NCBI GenBank assembly: GCA_018296165.2
Contig: JACKQL020000010.1
Span: forward strand, 372,001-436,000
From: Termitomyces sp. T153
Taxonomy: Eukaryota > Basidiomycota > Agaricomycetes > Agaricales > Lyophyllaceae
DNA: 64,000 nt
Reading direction: 5' to 3'
Within the stretch, counting starts at the first letter, position 1; every line of letters begins with the position of its first letter. The position numbers and the translations under genes are program-made. Of this stretch, positions 1-11,212 are shown piece after piece. Under the pieces are notes generated by a model. The model was not told the DNA's origin. It made no database searches and worked only from the letters and a program-made list of their open reading frames with translations.

Positions 1-827
1 GAGGTACTGAGTCCATGGAGTAGCTATCAGAAAGACAGAGATGTTTTGGAGGTGACTTGGGAATGATCTGAGCAAGTAGGCAGGATTAAGGGAAAAGGTA
101 TTGGAACATGGAAATAAAGACAGAGGCTGGAGATGAAAGAAAATAGAGTCAATACACAGAGATGAAAGAAAATAGAGTTGATACAATAAGGCACACAAGT
201 CAGAAAGGGAAATAGACAAGACAAGACAAGATGTGAGTCAAGACAAGACAAGAACAAGGCAAGAAAGAGACAAGATCAAGACAAGATTGAGATGAGATGA
301 GAATGAAACAAGATTGAAACAGTATAAGACAGGGATTGGAGCAACAAGATAGAGACTGGGCACAAACATAGGGAATATCAAGACTACTGTAAACTGATAC
401 TACTCTACAACTTAAATACTAATTGAGGGACCTCCTCTGGAACCACAAATCTAATGGCAGGGCTTATTAAAGCTGTGTGGGTTTGGCATGCTATGGTGAT
501 ACATTGATGCAGATTGTGCAATGCATGCTAGGGTGTTCTAATCTGACTGGCAGGCCAAAATAACACATTGATGTGGGCTCATGATAAGTGATATATGCTG
601 GAGGCTAGGAGAAGCATTGGAACTACTTGGGTTCCTGGTGGGGGTCAGGAGAGTGATGGGGCCTGCTCTGGAAAGTGCTGGGGTTTGTTAGAAAGCATTG
701 GAGTCTGACATAGTGGGTGCCAGGAGTGGTTGGAGGTTGGGAAGGTTAGAGGAGAAGGCTGGGGCATACTTTGGGCTGTTGGAGATGTTCAGGATGAGAC
801 CTGGAGGTCTGAAGATGGGTTGTGACA
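1..827 (-). repeat. LTR of the TGTCA...TGACA family, cut by the left window edge
   Basis: Read on the minus strand, this LTR begins TGTCACAACCC at 827 and continues past base 1. The AGACAAGA-rich block around 190-330 is the complement of the TCTTGTCT-rich block that follows the TATA box in the other family members (3104, 7708, 27640, 35432, 18794). No CG dinucleotide is visible, so it is an old copy. The right flank is ctgta (828-832). The left flank lies outside the window, so a solo LTR cannot be told from part of a longer element. Confidence 0.75.
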
Positions 828-2028
828 CTGTAGTTGGTCACTCTTTATTCACCCACCCACTGCCTACTTTATCTTATGGATCTTCTTTCTCTACACTTGC
901 TCCTTTTTTTTAAGGAGGGAGGAACATAGATGGAACCTGGGACAAAATTTTGGAGGGCATGTAGGAGAATAGTAAGTATATATTGTCAGTAGAGTGACAA
1001 TGAGCACATTGAGCAAAAAGCTCCTGCCAAAATAGAATGGATTCACTTTGCTAGCTATACAGTATAATCACTATATAGGATGAGTGACAAGTACAGTATG
1101 GGATTGCAGGCTGGTAGACTGTTGCTTTGGATTCACTTTGCTAACTATAGAGTATAATAACTATATAGGATGAGTTACAAGTGCAGTATGGGATTGCAGG
1201 CTTGTAGACTGTTGCTTTGGGCTTCTACCTAATGAGTACAGTGAGCAAAAAGTTCCTGCCAAAATGGAATGGATGCACTTTTCTAGCTATATGGTATAGT
1301 AACTATATATTGTAAGTACAGTGACAATGAGCACATTAAGCAAAAAGCTCCTGCCAAAATGGAATGGATGCACTTTTCTAGCTATACAGTATAGCAACTA
1401 TATATTATAATGATGTGAAATCAAAGTTTTGACAGTGGTGCAAAGTTTACAAAACTTGGCCAAATGTGTTGTGCTTAGACTTTGCAAGTGTTTGGGGCTC
1501 TTTGTTACTAGTCCTTACTTTACAAGTAGACAAGTCAATAGATTTCTTGATTTCATTTCACTAGTAAGAGATGGTCTCAAACTTTAGAATGGGCACAAAT
1601 AGTTTATTATATTAATTATTCCAAAGCTAATTGAGCTCATAGGTCTAAGCAATCCACTTCCTGGGGATCACTGAGCTGTGGCAAGTATTTGCTTGTCTGT
1701 TTTCCTTGACAACCTCTCCTCTTTCCTTGTAATGGAGCACCCATTACCTCTCAGTAGCACTTACTCCTTAATGTTAATTTATTTATGTTGATATTGAGTA
1801 GTGTCACATGACACTATCTTTAAATACTTGTATTGTAGTTATGTAAGGCAGCACCTTACCTCATATTTTGTAGACAAGATCAATCAACTGGTTTTGACTT
1901 ATGAGGTGTGAACTGTAAGCTGTGCAAACCATAATGGAAACATTACATTTTCTTAATCAAACAAGTGTGTATTCATTTGCAGAGCAAGAAGCTGAACTTT
2001 TAAAAAGAGAAGTTCACTGCCACAAATT
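828..2028. other. CpG-free repeat sequence without a recognisable gene
   Basis: No supported gene. It contains a purine-rich run (aaggagggaggaac, about 914-927) that resembles the polypurine tract of the element ending at 20967. It also contains the tandem repeat listed separately and a palindrome GTGTCACATGACAC near 1801. It probably includes the 5' leader or a remnant LTR of the relic element whose gag begins near 2029, but I could not match it to the putative 3' LTR after 20968. Confidence 0.4.
990..1413 (+). repeat. Degenerate tandem/interspersed repeat
   Basis: The block GAGCAAAAAGCTCCTGCC followed by aaaatgGAATGGATgcactt and a ctatatag/aactatata segment recurs at about 1010, 1240 and 1335. 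A second unit (GGATTCACTTTGCTA ... GGGATTGCAGGC) recurs at about 1031-1110 and 1128-1205. Copies differ mainly by transitions and small indels, and all lack CG. Function is unknown; subterminal repeats of a transposon or promoter repeats are possible. Confidence 0.6.
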
Positions 2029-3103
2029 ATGATCAGAATATTAAAATTTCAATGTTCACCTTCTGCAATGGGCATGATGATGACCATGGAAGGTCAGGTG
2101 TTTAGGCCTAGATCCAAGCCAGAGTTCAATGGAACAGTGCAAAGTGCTCCACATGAACCAATGGGTGTTGCCACATCACACCATGGCATGGGGAGAGAAA
2201 GTGGAGTGATGCCAGAAGGACTGCCAGCAGTTACTCCCATTCAACCATCTTTGGGTGGTCTGAGGAGCTCCACAATGGAGGGCACTTGAGTGCCCTCTGC
2301 TCAAATATACCCAATGGTAGAGCTGGAGGGTGCAGCAGGAGCAGCAAGCCAGGGGAAGAACTCCTTACATGCACCTACCATGCTACAAGTAGAAGGGTTG
2401 AGATCCTTCCCAGAAGCCATAGGAGGTCATAGTGACTCTTCAATGATGATTACACCACTGAAGAGTGAGGAAGAAGCTTCTCACAGGGTCTGTGGCCCTG
2501 TTTGATTGCAAGCAGGATCAACACTGGGCTTACACACAGCAGGTCCCTCAGCATTCATTGAGATGATTCCAGAGGATGTCAGAGACACCTTGGATATGGA
2601 TGGTGAAGCAAACCCAGATAACATCTTGCATAGGAGGGTGTTGGTATTCTGGCAAGATCAGGTTGAGGTCCCAAAGACTTCAACTCAGCAATGCTTAGCT
2701 GCCAGAGGAGCTAAGCATATTGCAATTCAGCAGTTATTGGGGGAGGGAATTATCCCAGCTGACCTGGTAAAGTTCATGGAACTTTATATGATTTTTTAGT
2801 GCAGGAGGTAGCAGGCTACCTTCAGCAGAAGAAGTTATAGAGATTGCAGGCATCTTCTGCTATGCCTTTGCCATTTGTAGGTGGGGCTCATTTGCCCCCA
2901 CTGTCCCCAGTCAACAAAGTGTTGATCCTATTGCAGGTGCTGCAGCAGCCTGGAGAGACACCATGTGACTATGCAGCACAACAGGCTACAGTAGACCATC
3001 AGAAACAGGCAACATTGAGTATGATTGTAGCTCCTGACTTAGCTTCTACAGAGGCTGGGTGGGTAATTATGGTCAAGCAACCTGTGGTGCATTGGAGACC
3101 TAC
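2029..3103 (+). pseudogene. N-terminal gag region of the outer relic
   Basis: Three consecutive open stretches share one frame (2029-2799) and are separated only by TGA codons. Another open stretch (2844-3103, different frame) runs up to the LTR insertion at 3104. The translated text is Met/Pro/Gln-rich and low complexity, as in the N-terminal part of fungal Gag proteins. I see no domain. Assignment rests on position upstream of the recognisable Gag core at 4823 and on the shared lack of CG. Confidence 0.45.
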
Positions 3104-4237
3104 TGTCACAACCCATTGCCTGAACCCCCAGACCTCATTTCCAACCACCTCACTCCCCCAGAGTTCCCTCCAACACTGCCTTGAACACTCCTGACCTTCA
3201 TTCACCCACAGTGCCCACCCCAGCTAACTCTGATGCTTCTTTGGCAAACCCCAATGGCTCCCTGGCTAACTCTGATGCATTTCCCTGCAGGCCTCAACAC
3301 TTCCCCTTCCTCTCCTGAGCCCCTAAAACCCTTCCCAACTGTTCCTGACACTGGCATATGTCACTGATTCGTTACCCTGACTTACTTGACCAGCTCTGAG
3401 GCATCACAATGACCCCAGGGCAGCCCACATCCTCATCTGATCCCATCAGTATATCACTGTGGCCTGCCCTCTGATCACAACTGACACCTGTTGACTCTGT
3501 GAGGCCCCAACAAGCCCTGCTGCCCCCAGAGCTGCCCAGTAGTTTGTATATAAGTTGTAGAGTAGCATCCTGTACTCTAGTCTTGATATTACATATGTGC
3601 TGCTGATTGCTTCCTTGTGTTTTGTGTTTCTTGTTACATTTTCCCTTCTTTCAGTCTCCTGGTCTTATCTCAGTCTCCCAGTCTTGTCTTGTCTCTATCT
3701 CTGTTATTGTCTTTTCATCATTTTGTATCCCTGCTTCAATCTATTTTTGTTCTTGTCTCAATCTTGTCTTGACTATGGCTCATCTCATCTGTCTCTGTTT
3801 CTTTATCATTCCTAAGTTCCTTTCAAGTTTGATGTCATTACAAACTCTGTGCTCATGCTACAATCCTTCCAATATTCTTATGATAATTCCAGACCTTGCT
3901 CTACACTTGGCCCCAGAACCCATCACTCTTGATTAATTCCCCATCAAACTCTGGCCCCACTCCCATCACCTGCAAAGCCTCAGCTTGCCCCACAATCCAT
4001 ACACTTGCTTATGGACTTGTACCTGATGCCTGCCCAAGCCCAACATTTAATATACTTGGTCTTAGACTTCCCCAGACCACCCCAATCTTGCTCAGGCCCC
4101 TCCTCTTAGCTTCTCCTCACAAGTATCTGAAGTCCAAACCATCCCTGGAGTGCTGGGTTATATGTGCAGGACATTGCATCTGCCTAGCAAGGACTTGCCC
4201 ATTTAAGCTGAGCCCCTGTGGTCAGTGGAACCTGACA
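3104..4237 (+). repeat. Solo LTR (1134 bp) inside the outer gag, with target-site duplication
   Basis: It begins TGTCACAACCC and ends GGAACCTGACA. It is flanked on both sides by cctac (3099-3103 and 4238-4242), a perfect 5-bp duplication. TATATAA is at 3547-3553 and the predicted transcript start AGTCTTGATATTA at 3579-3591. No element internal sequence or primer-binding complement follows, so this is a solo LTR left by recombination between two LTRs. Only one CG remains (about 3370). It is a diverged relative of the LTRs of the 7708-19777 element. Confidence 0.9.
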
Positions 4238-4242
4238 CCTAC

Positions 4243-4822
4243 TGAGTCTACATGTAGGGTGTCAACCTGAAAAGATAGAATTGCATTGCAGCAATTCCAC
4301 AATGGTGACATACAGGACTTTGGGCAGTTCTATGTGGATGACCAAGGGGTGGTGTTCCAAATACTGCCTATGATGTGTGGCCTGAGGACTACATTCCACC
4401 AGAACATACTAGGCCCATTAAAAGAAAAGAACAAGGTTTCCATTCTCCCCCCTGATAGACAAGCATGTGGGGACTGTGAGTAGCCCTGTTATGTGTCAAT
4501 GCCCAGCTAACCAGGGAGGGAATGTCCCTCCAAGTTGGTCTGATGACCAAGCAATGAGTGGAGTAGATCCACAATGGGGATCACCTGGAGGTGATCCTAC
4601 ATCCTCTCTACCCTCAACACCTCATTGTAGACCATCTGGGCCAGGTGGAGGTGGTGGGGAACCTGGAAGAGGACTGCCTTTTCCTGGTCAAGGACCATCA
4701 CCACTCCTGGGAGGAGGTCTGCAAGATCCAAATAGACCAGGTAATGTACCAGCGAATGAAGAGGATGATGTGAGTTGTAGAGCTGGTAGGAGGAGAACTA
4801 CAGTCCTCCTAGAGAGACAGTC
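4243..4822 (+). pseudogene. Linker part of outer gag, with proline/glycine-rich stretch
   Basis: Open stretches at 4286-4483 and 4467-4822 lie in different frames. The second encodes a Pro/Gly-rich segment with runs such as PSGPGGGGGEPGRG (about 4635-4690), typical of the disordered part of Gag. A frameshift or lost splice is needed to join these to the Gag core at 4823. There is no catalytic domain. Only one CG (about 4753) is present. Confidence 0.45.
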
Positions 4823-5992
4823 ATGGAAGTTTTCAATGCTGCCACAAATTCATGTGGAGTGGAGAAGGCCCATGAGTATCACCACCAGACAATGCATGAT
4901 TGTCTACAGGCAGTGATTGAGCAGATGCTTGTTGTTCAACTGGTGATCCCAGAAGGACTCAAGCTTAGGAGGAGTGATCTGTCAAAGAAAATCACCCCAT
5001 ATGCCAGGTCTGCCAAGTTCAGCAAACTTGAGGATTGGCTAATGAGCATCTGCATGTTTTATGCAGTAGCCCAGTATGGTGGAGATGGGCATGATTGTGA
5101 GAGAGTCCTGATCCTTATGGACTTTCTTGCTGCAGATGCACTGAAATGGTACCTACAATATGTGATATATGTCAATAGGGCCCAGTCCCACTGGAGATTT
5201 GAGGATGTGATCCTCAGATTGTACAATTGATTTGTACAGCTCTTGACAATGCAGGATACACACAATGCATTCCTTGACATGGTGTAAGAGAGAGTGCAAG
5301 GATTTTATGATGCCTTGCTTGACCATGCTCAAAACATGGCCATGTTCCCCAACAAATTCACCATTTGTGAGCAGTTCTTGGAGAGGATACCCTCTGACAT
5401 GCTTGTGGCATTAATACACAATGGCAGGCTTGCTCCCAAAGTGATCATAGTCAAGGAGTTTGTCTCAGAGGCAAAGGCCTATCAGAAGAGCATCAAAATT
5501 GTTATGCACTACTTAGAACACAGCATGAAGAGTAAGTCAGGATGGCAGCTGTCATTAGTGGCAACACAGTCTCCAAAGTTTGGGACTGCCTTGGCTAAGC
5601 AGACAGAGGTGGCCAGATACCATGTCTGCCCACAACCATCTAAGTTGACAAAGAGGCCCATGCAACTGCAAGTCAATCTGGGTCCAGGCCTTTCATGACC
5701 TGTGGGTGCAGTGCAGGCAGTGAGAAAACATCTTGTCACAGGGAAAAACATGGTGGCCATAGCATCTGGTCAACCAAGTAAGGATACTGGGCAAGCTTTT
5801 AACTGCGACAAGTGTGGAAAGGTCAGGAATTTTGCTCACAAATGCAGGAAGCTGGCTAAGCCAGCTCCTCAAGTGTTTGTGCAACCAGCACATACTGCTG
5901 CTTCTTTGGATATGAGAGATGCTGCCAATGAACAGGAAGAAGAGCCTGCTGTGGCCAACAACAATGCAGCTGAGTCTGAAGAGACTCAGTAG
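4823..5992 (+). pseudogene. Gag core and zinc-knuckle region of the outer relic
   Basis: One continuous frame runs from 4823 with stop codons at about 5228, 5285, 5696 and 5990. The first part (about 4960-5560) matches the Ty3/gypsy Gag fold: the SKLEDWLMSICMFYAV segment, then ADALKWYLQYV, then ERVQGFYDALLDHA and ERIPSDML. Around 5803-5850 lies a zinc-knuckle-like CDKCGKVRNFAHKC, in which the expected histidine is Asn. Gag would form the particle and bind RNA; this copy cannot be expressed intact. Several stops are TGA or TAG at positions explained by one transition. Confidence 0.75.
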
Positions 5993-7707
5993 AATGATGA
6001 GGAGTATGTTGAATTGGAAACATATAAGAATGATTACTATATTTGGGGGAGTGATAGTGAGGGACTGTTTGCCCTCACAGAGGTCCCTACTGCAAAGCAT
6101 AGGGCAAAGGAACCTGGTAATGAGATTTGCATGCATATGGTATGGATTATGGCAGCTAAAGATGCCATGGACCAACTGGTGCTGCCAGTACAAGATAAAG
6201 AGTGTCTTGTCACTTGGGTAGAAGTCAATGGCCATCAAGCATAGATGCTGTGGGATTCTGGAAGTACAATCTCTGGGATCACACCATTGTTCACTCATGT
6301 GGCTGGGATAAGTGTGGCACCACTTGCCACACCAATCACTCTGCAGCTGGGGATGATTGGAAATTGTTCCATTGTGAACTATGGGGCCAGAGTGACCATG
6401 AAGGTCCCTGGCAAGTTCTGTAATGTCTATGTGGACATTGCAAATTTTGATTGCTATGACATGATCATAGAGACACCATTCATGAGGGCCCATAAGGTCC
6501 TCCTAGATTTTGAGAGTGACCAGGTGATCATTGATGGGATAGTGACTCCAGCTCACAGCTTGGAGCTGGAAGATACAGATGGGTGATGCTTCTGTACTGT
6601 GGAGAAGTGGTGCAACAAGCAACCATGACTCCCTAGTGGACTCAAGTGGCCCACTGGAAGAGGTGGTAGATGATGATGAGGTGTAGGTGATGGAGAGTTG
6701 ACCTGATGACCATCTATCTCTACTGATCTCAGAGGAAGAGTATTAGAAGAGTACTCTTCAGGAGGGAGGGAGAGTATGTTGGAAGGATCAAATTGATCCT
6801 TTGACAATGAGAGAACAAAGGATTTGGGATAGACCAATCCCAAAGCCTACCATTGAATGGGTGTACAATCCATAAATGCCACAGGAGTGGAATCAGGTTA
6901 TACTTGACCTGACATGGTAGGAAAGGGTAAGAAGATTACCCCTGCTGGCAAAGTATACAGACTGGCTACAGAGGATGAGGTATCCAAGCCTAGCAAGTTT
7001 GAATACTCATGGACAGAAGTGAAAGGCAGGATAGATTACCCAACACATGAGAAGGAGCTGCTGGCAATGGTAAAGGCACTGAGAAAGTGGTGTACAAGCT
7101 TGCTGGGAGTTCACTTTGAGGTCTACATGGATCACTGCACTCTTGAATATTTCCAATCACAAAAACAGATGTCTCAATGGCAGGCTCAATGGGCAATTTT
7201 CCTGGCAGATTTTGACTTTGAGATAATATACATATGAGGGGAAGAGAACTCTGCAGCTGATGCCTTATTCTGGATGCCTGTGGCATCACCTATGGCAGGG
7301 TTGGTGGGATGTGCCCTCACTTATACTTGGTCTCCCCCAAGGGCCCAACTTGTGGCTGGGGGTGTGCTCAACATCAGAACCAACAAACAGCTACTTAGCA
7401 AAATTATGGCAGGCTATGAGGGTGACATATTTTCCCAACACATGTGTGGTGGGATCAAGAGGGGCAGCATTGTAGGTGCCCAACTCTCAAATGGTCTCCT
7501 ATACCTTGGAAAGAGACTTTTGGTCCACAACAGCATTTGCATGTGCAAATTACTCTATAACTTGGCCCACAACATGCTCAGGCATTACTGTCTTGACAAA
7601 AGTTATGCAGCTCTATGAGACTCTTACTACTGGCCTCACATGAGGTGGGACCTTGAGAAAGCCTACATTCCATCATGCATTCCCTGCCAGTGCAACAAAG
7701 ATCACAC
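5993..7707 (+). pseudogene. Outer pol relic: protease, RNase H and N-terminal integrase; RT missing
   Basis: The same frame as Gag continues. The protease centre reads W-D-S-G-S-T (about 6251), so its catalytic Asp survives. About 6585-6913 has no reverse transcriptase motif; the frame then resumes with RNase H (YPTHEKELLAMVKALRKW at about 7040, then a FEVYMDHCTLEYF segment). The zinc-binding integrase N-terminus ends at the CIPCQC segment near 7678-7695, just before the younger element. Roughly 0.6-0.9 kb normally encoding RT is deleted. Transposition is impossible without RT supplied in trans. Confidence 0.8.
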
Positions 7708-8685
7708 TGTCACGACCCGCTCCCTAGACACTGTTCCCAACCCCTCCCGATTTCCCGTCTAACTCCCCTGAACCCCGCCCACACTTTTGCGCCCACACTG
7801 GATAACTCCAATGCTTCTCCGGCAAACCCCAACAGCAACTCCAACACCCTCTCCGTAGCCATCAACACTCCCCCTGAAACCTTCCCCCACCATTCCTGGC
7901 CACGTCATACGTTCCCGACCCCCTACCCTAGTTTACCTGACCCGTCCCAGAGTATCATGACGTCCTCAGAGCGGCCCATGCCCCCAACTGATCCCATCAG
8001 AATACCACCATGGCCCGCCCTTGGATCGTATCCGACACCCGTCGACTCCCCTCACCATATCCACTGCCCTCCGGGGTACCCAGTAGTTGGTATATAAGTT
8101 GTAGAATAACTCCTTGAACTTTAGTCTTGATATTACATTTACCGGTTTCCTATGTTTTGTCTCTCGTCTCATCTCTGTTTCTATTTTTAAGTTTCAAATC
8201 TATTGTTCTCCTCAGTCTTGTCTTGTCTCCGTCTTGTCTTGACTGTACATATTTCCTTTGTTCTTCTAAGTTCCTCTTGCTCCCTATGTCCATACAAACT
8301 CTGCACATGCGCCATGACCCAAAGATTCTTATGACAACTCTGACCCTCATTCCCCGCTCAGCCCCAGGACCCATCAGGCCCTGGTAATCCCCTATCCAAC
8401 TCCAGCCCCGCCCCCATCACTTGAGAAGCCTCCGCTCACCCCGCAATCTATTTGCATGCCCACGAACTAGCCCTGACACCCGCCCTGGGTCAACAACCAA
8501 TACCTTCAGTCTTAGACTTCTCCGGACCAATCAGGACTTGCTCGGGCCGCTTTCCCTAGAACCCCCTCGCAAGCCTTTTCACCTCCGCTCCAACTCTGGA
8601 TGCCCGGTTATAAGCGCAGGACATCGTGTCCGCCTAGTAAGGACTTGCCAGTGTACTGAGCCCCCGTCATCAGCGGAACCTGACA
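7708..8685 (+). repeat. 5' LTR of the 7708-19777 element
   Basis: 978 bp, TGTCACGACCC...GGAACCTGACA. TATATAA lies at 8091-8097. It matches the 3' LTR (17716-17728 plus 18794-19777) closely; many differences are CG versus CA/TG, for example near 7755, 7790, 7855 and 7970-7985. The 3' copy also has about 20 extra bases near 19117-19140. Confidence 0.95.
8091..8135 (+). promoter_or_regulatory. LTR core promoter and predicted transcript start
   Basis: TATATAA (8091-8097) is followed about 26 bases later by AGTCTTGATATTA (8123-8135). The same pair occurs at the same spacing in the LTRs at 3104 and 35432 and in the 3' LTR (19183-19189 and 19215-19227). The 13-base block is the exact complement of the sequence right after the 5' LTR (8686-8698). 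That fits an RNA whose 5' end folds back to prime reverse transcription, as in Tf1; the start site itself is inferred. Confidence 0.75.
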
Positions 8686-8698
8686 TAATATCAAGACT
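8686..8698 (+). other. Primer-binding site, self-priming type
   Basis: TAATATCAAGACT directly follows the 5' LTR and is perfectly complementary over 13 bases to 8123-8135 inside that LTR. It does not start with the TGG expected when a tRNA 3' end is the primer. In Tf1 and related chromoviruses the 5' end of the mRNA pairs with the site after the LTR and is cleaved to give the primer. The sequence match is direct; the mechanism is inferred from that family. Confidence 0.8.
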
Positions 8699-8717
8699 CC
8701 CCCTTACCCCATTCTCG

Positions 8718-10127
8718 ATGTCTGTGTTTAACCCCGCATACAACCCTGTCGGTTACCCAAACAACACCTATGGCTGACCCCTACTGGAAAATCCCTATGC
8801 CCCATTCTACTCAGGTCCCTTCGCAGATTAGTACATGCCCCGTCACTGGACCCCTGACCCCAACCAGGCATTCTACGCCCCCTCCATCAGCCAGGGAATA
8901 CCCCCGGGCTGGTGCTGCCCTCTCGCATTCCACGCCAATGGCAATAATCCCCATATCAACCCCGGAGGATACTCCGTGGCACCCCCCAACCCCACCTACC
9001 TTCCCCCCACCCATTACTATGCATATCCAATCCCTGCTGCAGCCCCAGTCCCTCCGGAGCCCATGGATAACTATTCCCCCCCGCCCACCATTTGCTGCTC
9101 AAACTCCTCCTTCTCCTAGGCAGCAAAGGGTTGAAGCCTATGCCCAGCAACACGACAAAGTCCTCCGCTTCCTCCGCCTGTCCCCCACAGAATTTGCAAG
9201 GCGTACCCGCACCCTCCTCACCAACCTAGGCTACCCCGATGCCTCTGCAACTCCGGAGGTCTGGGCGGATTGACTCCTTGACTTCCACAAATGCTACCTG
9301 CAAGGGAACCTCCCAGAGAATACGCAAGGCACCCTGGGCATTGACAATAACTTATGGAACGAGCTCTGCACCTTGGTCGAAGAAATCCACACTAGCCTGA
9401 ACCCCCGCCCCTTCGAAGACCCTCTGGATCCCGCCTGCTCCTTCCATGTGCAACGCAAGGAACCCGTCGGAACACAAAATGAAGCCCCATCTTCCGTTCC
9501 CCATCAGCAGGAAGAACTCAACGTGGCCTCCAGCATCTTGAGGAACCTCAACTCCGCGGGGGGGTTGTTTGACCAACCCGCCGCCCACACCTTGGCTCTC
9601 TCTGCCTGGCTCCGGGCCAGCTCTGTACCCAGCACCTTCTGAACTTGGGACCAACCCGCCGCTCCCAAACTCCGTTCCCAACAACTGCCCCTACGCATTG
9701 ACAATGACAACCAGACCCTCTCCTATATTGACAAGCTGGGCAACCCTGCCGACGAACACACCCCATGCAATGGACCTCAACAAGACCGACCCCCCACTTC
9801 AATCTCTGCGCCCCTCGTATCAATGCCCCTCCACCCCGTCCCAATGCCCCAGTTCCCCCGCGACAGCCCATGGGCCCCGGGGTGCCCCGACCCCCTTTTT
9901 CTGCCAACCCCTCTTGTCCCCCGCCCACCCCAATGCCTAATCCCCCCACCAACGCCAACTATTTCAGACCCCTGACCCCCGGAGGACCCCCTCCCCCTCG
10001 ATGGGCCCCAGGACCCGCTCTGGGTAGCGTGGGTCAAAACCCCAGCGGAGGACCACCCAATGGCAGACCCCCTGGAGGATGGGGCCCGGCAATGGACAAC
10101 TTTGCCCCCCAGTGCGGAAATGGAAAT

Positions 10128-10166
<39 letters not shown>

Positions 10167-11165
10167 AACGCCGGACCCCCACCTCGAACTCAAAATTCAC
10201 AGGACAATACCCGCGACGCACTGGCCCGGGAGGGTAAACTCAACATCCAGAAGCCCAAACCCTTCACTGGCTGCGACCCTCAGAAGTGGCGAATCTTCCT
10301 GACTCAGTGTTTAACTATGTTCCAAGCTAAGCCCATCACCTTTCAGCTTGAGAGCTCACGAGTAGCCTTTGCCGCATCATACTTACAGGGCATTGCCTTT
10401 GACCACTACACCGCGCTACTCCGGTTTGACCCAAACAATCCCGTACTCTCCAATTGGCTCACTTTCACCCAAGAGTTCTCGAGTAAGTTTGGCGTCTTTG
10501 ACACTGTAGCAGAGGTGGAGGAAAATCTCTTCAACCTCCGAATGCGCGACAATGAACGCTTCACAACCTTTATTGTACGATTCAAACAAGAGGCCTATGA
10601 GACCGGCTGGAATTACAACGCCCTCCAGTTTGCCCTCCGTCATGCCCTACCCCAACGGATCAAGGACGTCCTTCGCCTTGCACCCAAGCAAACCACCTAC
10701 GACAGGTACAAGGCGCTCGTTACCCAGGTCGACCAACGTTACTGGGAAGACCGCAGCAAAAACACGGCGCCCCAGACCTCTTGGAACACCTCTGGTAACA
10801 CCAACTGGCAGGCCGGAGCAACCAATGGCATTTGATCCTCAATCTCCGCTAACCCTGCCAACCCCACACCCTGCTTCCCTCCGGGCCAAGGAGTCCCCAA
10901 CACCAACCGACCTCCAGGGCAGCGCCCACCCGCCCAGCTCAATGCTGCCGACCTCCATGACACCCCAGTACCCCTGGATACCAACCCCAACAACCATGAC
11001 AACATCCCGGACCCCGCCAACAATCAAGAAGCCCTATGCACAAACAGAATCCAGGACAGCCTGTGGATCGATGTGCTGGAGGAAACGCAGGAGAAACAAT
11101 GGAAGGAGGGCATGTGCATCCTATGTGGTGAGCAGAGACACTTTATTTGCAGTTGTCCTAAATGA
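8718..11165 (+). pseudogene. gag of the 7708-19777 element
   Basis: A likely start ATG at 8718 (MSVFNPAYNP) opens a Pro/Tyr/Asn-rich N-terminus with stops near 8775 and 8826. Reading shifts frame near 9100 (helical region QRVEAYAQQHDKVLRF, about 9127) and again near 9700. From 9765 the frame is clean to 10835 and contains the Gag core (KPFTGCDPQKWRIFLTQC at about 10258, ERFTTFIVRFKQEAYETGW at about 10555). Past a TGA at 10833 the frame goes on to a CCHC knuckle CILCGEQRHFICSC (about 11118-11160). A 13-unit TAC repeat lies inside. Confidence 0.85.
10128..10166 (+). repeat. (TAC)13 microsatellite coding poly-Tyr in gag
   Basis: Thirteen perfect TAC units lie in the gag frame and would encode 13 tyrosines just upstream of the Gag core, between an Asn/Gly-rich and a Pro-rich stretch. 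The array is uninterrupted although the surrounding gene carries stops, so it has either expanded recently or escaped point mutation. Confidence 0.95.
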
Positions 11166-11212
11166 CAGGTGATGGGACATGCTGTGTGGACAATCGACGG
11201 AGAGGACTGTAA

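Noticed and set aside
150..330. AGACAAGACAAG tract as a CRISPR-like or satellite array
   Set aside because: Units are irregular, and it is the complement of the TCTTGTCT-rich segment present in every LTR of the family.
914..927. Purine tract aaggagggaggaac as the 3' end of another element
   Set aside because: It resembles the tract at 20956-20967, but no pol relic lies upstream (an LTR of another family does) and no LTR start could be matched after it.
9548..9958. Long Gly/Arg-rich minus-strand open frame in the young element
   Set aside because: It is the mirror of a Pro-rich, C-rich gag segment; base composition alone keeps it open.
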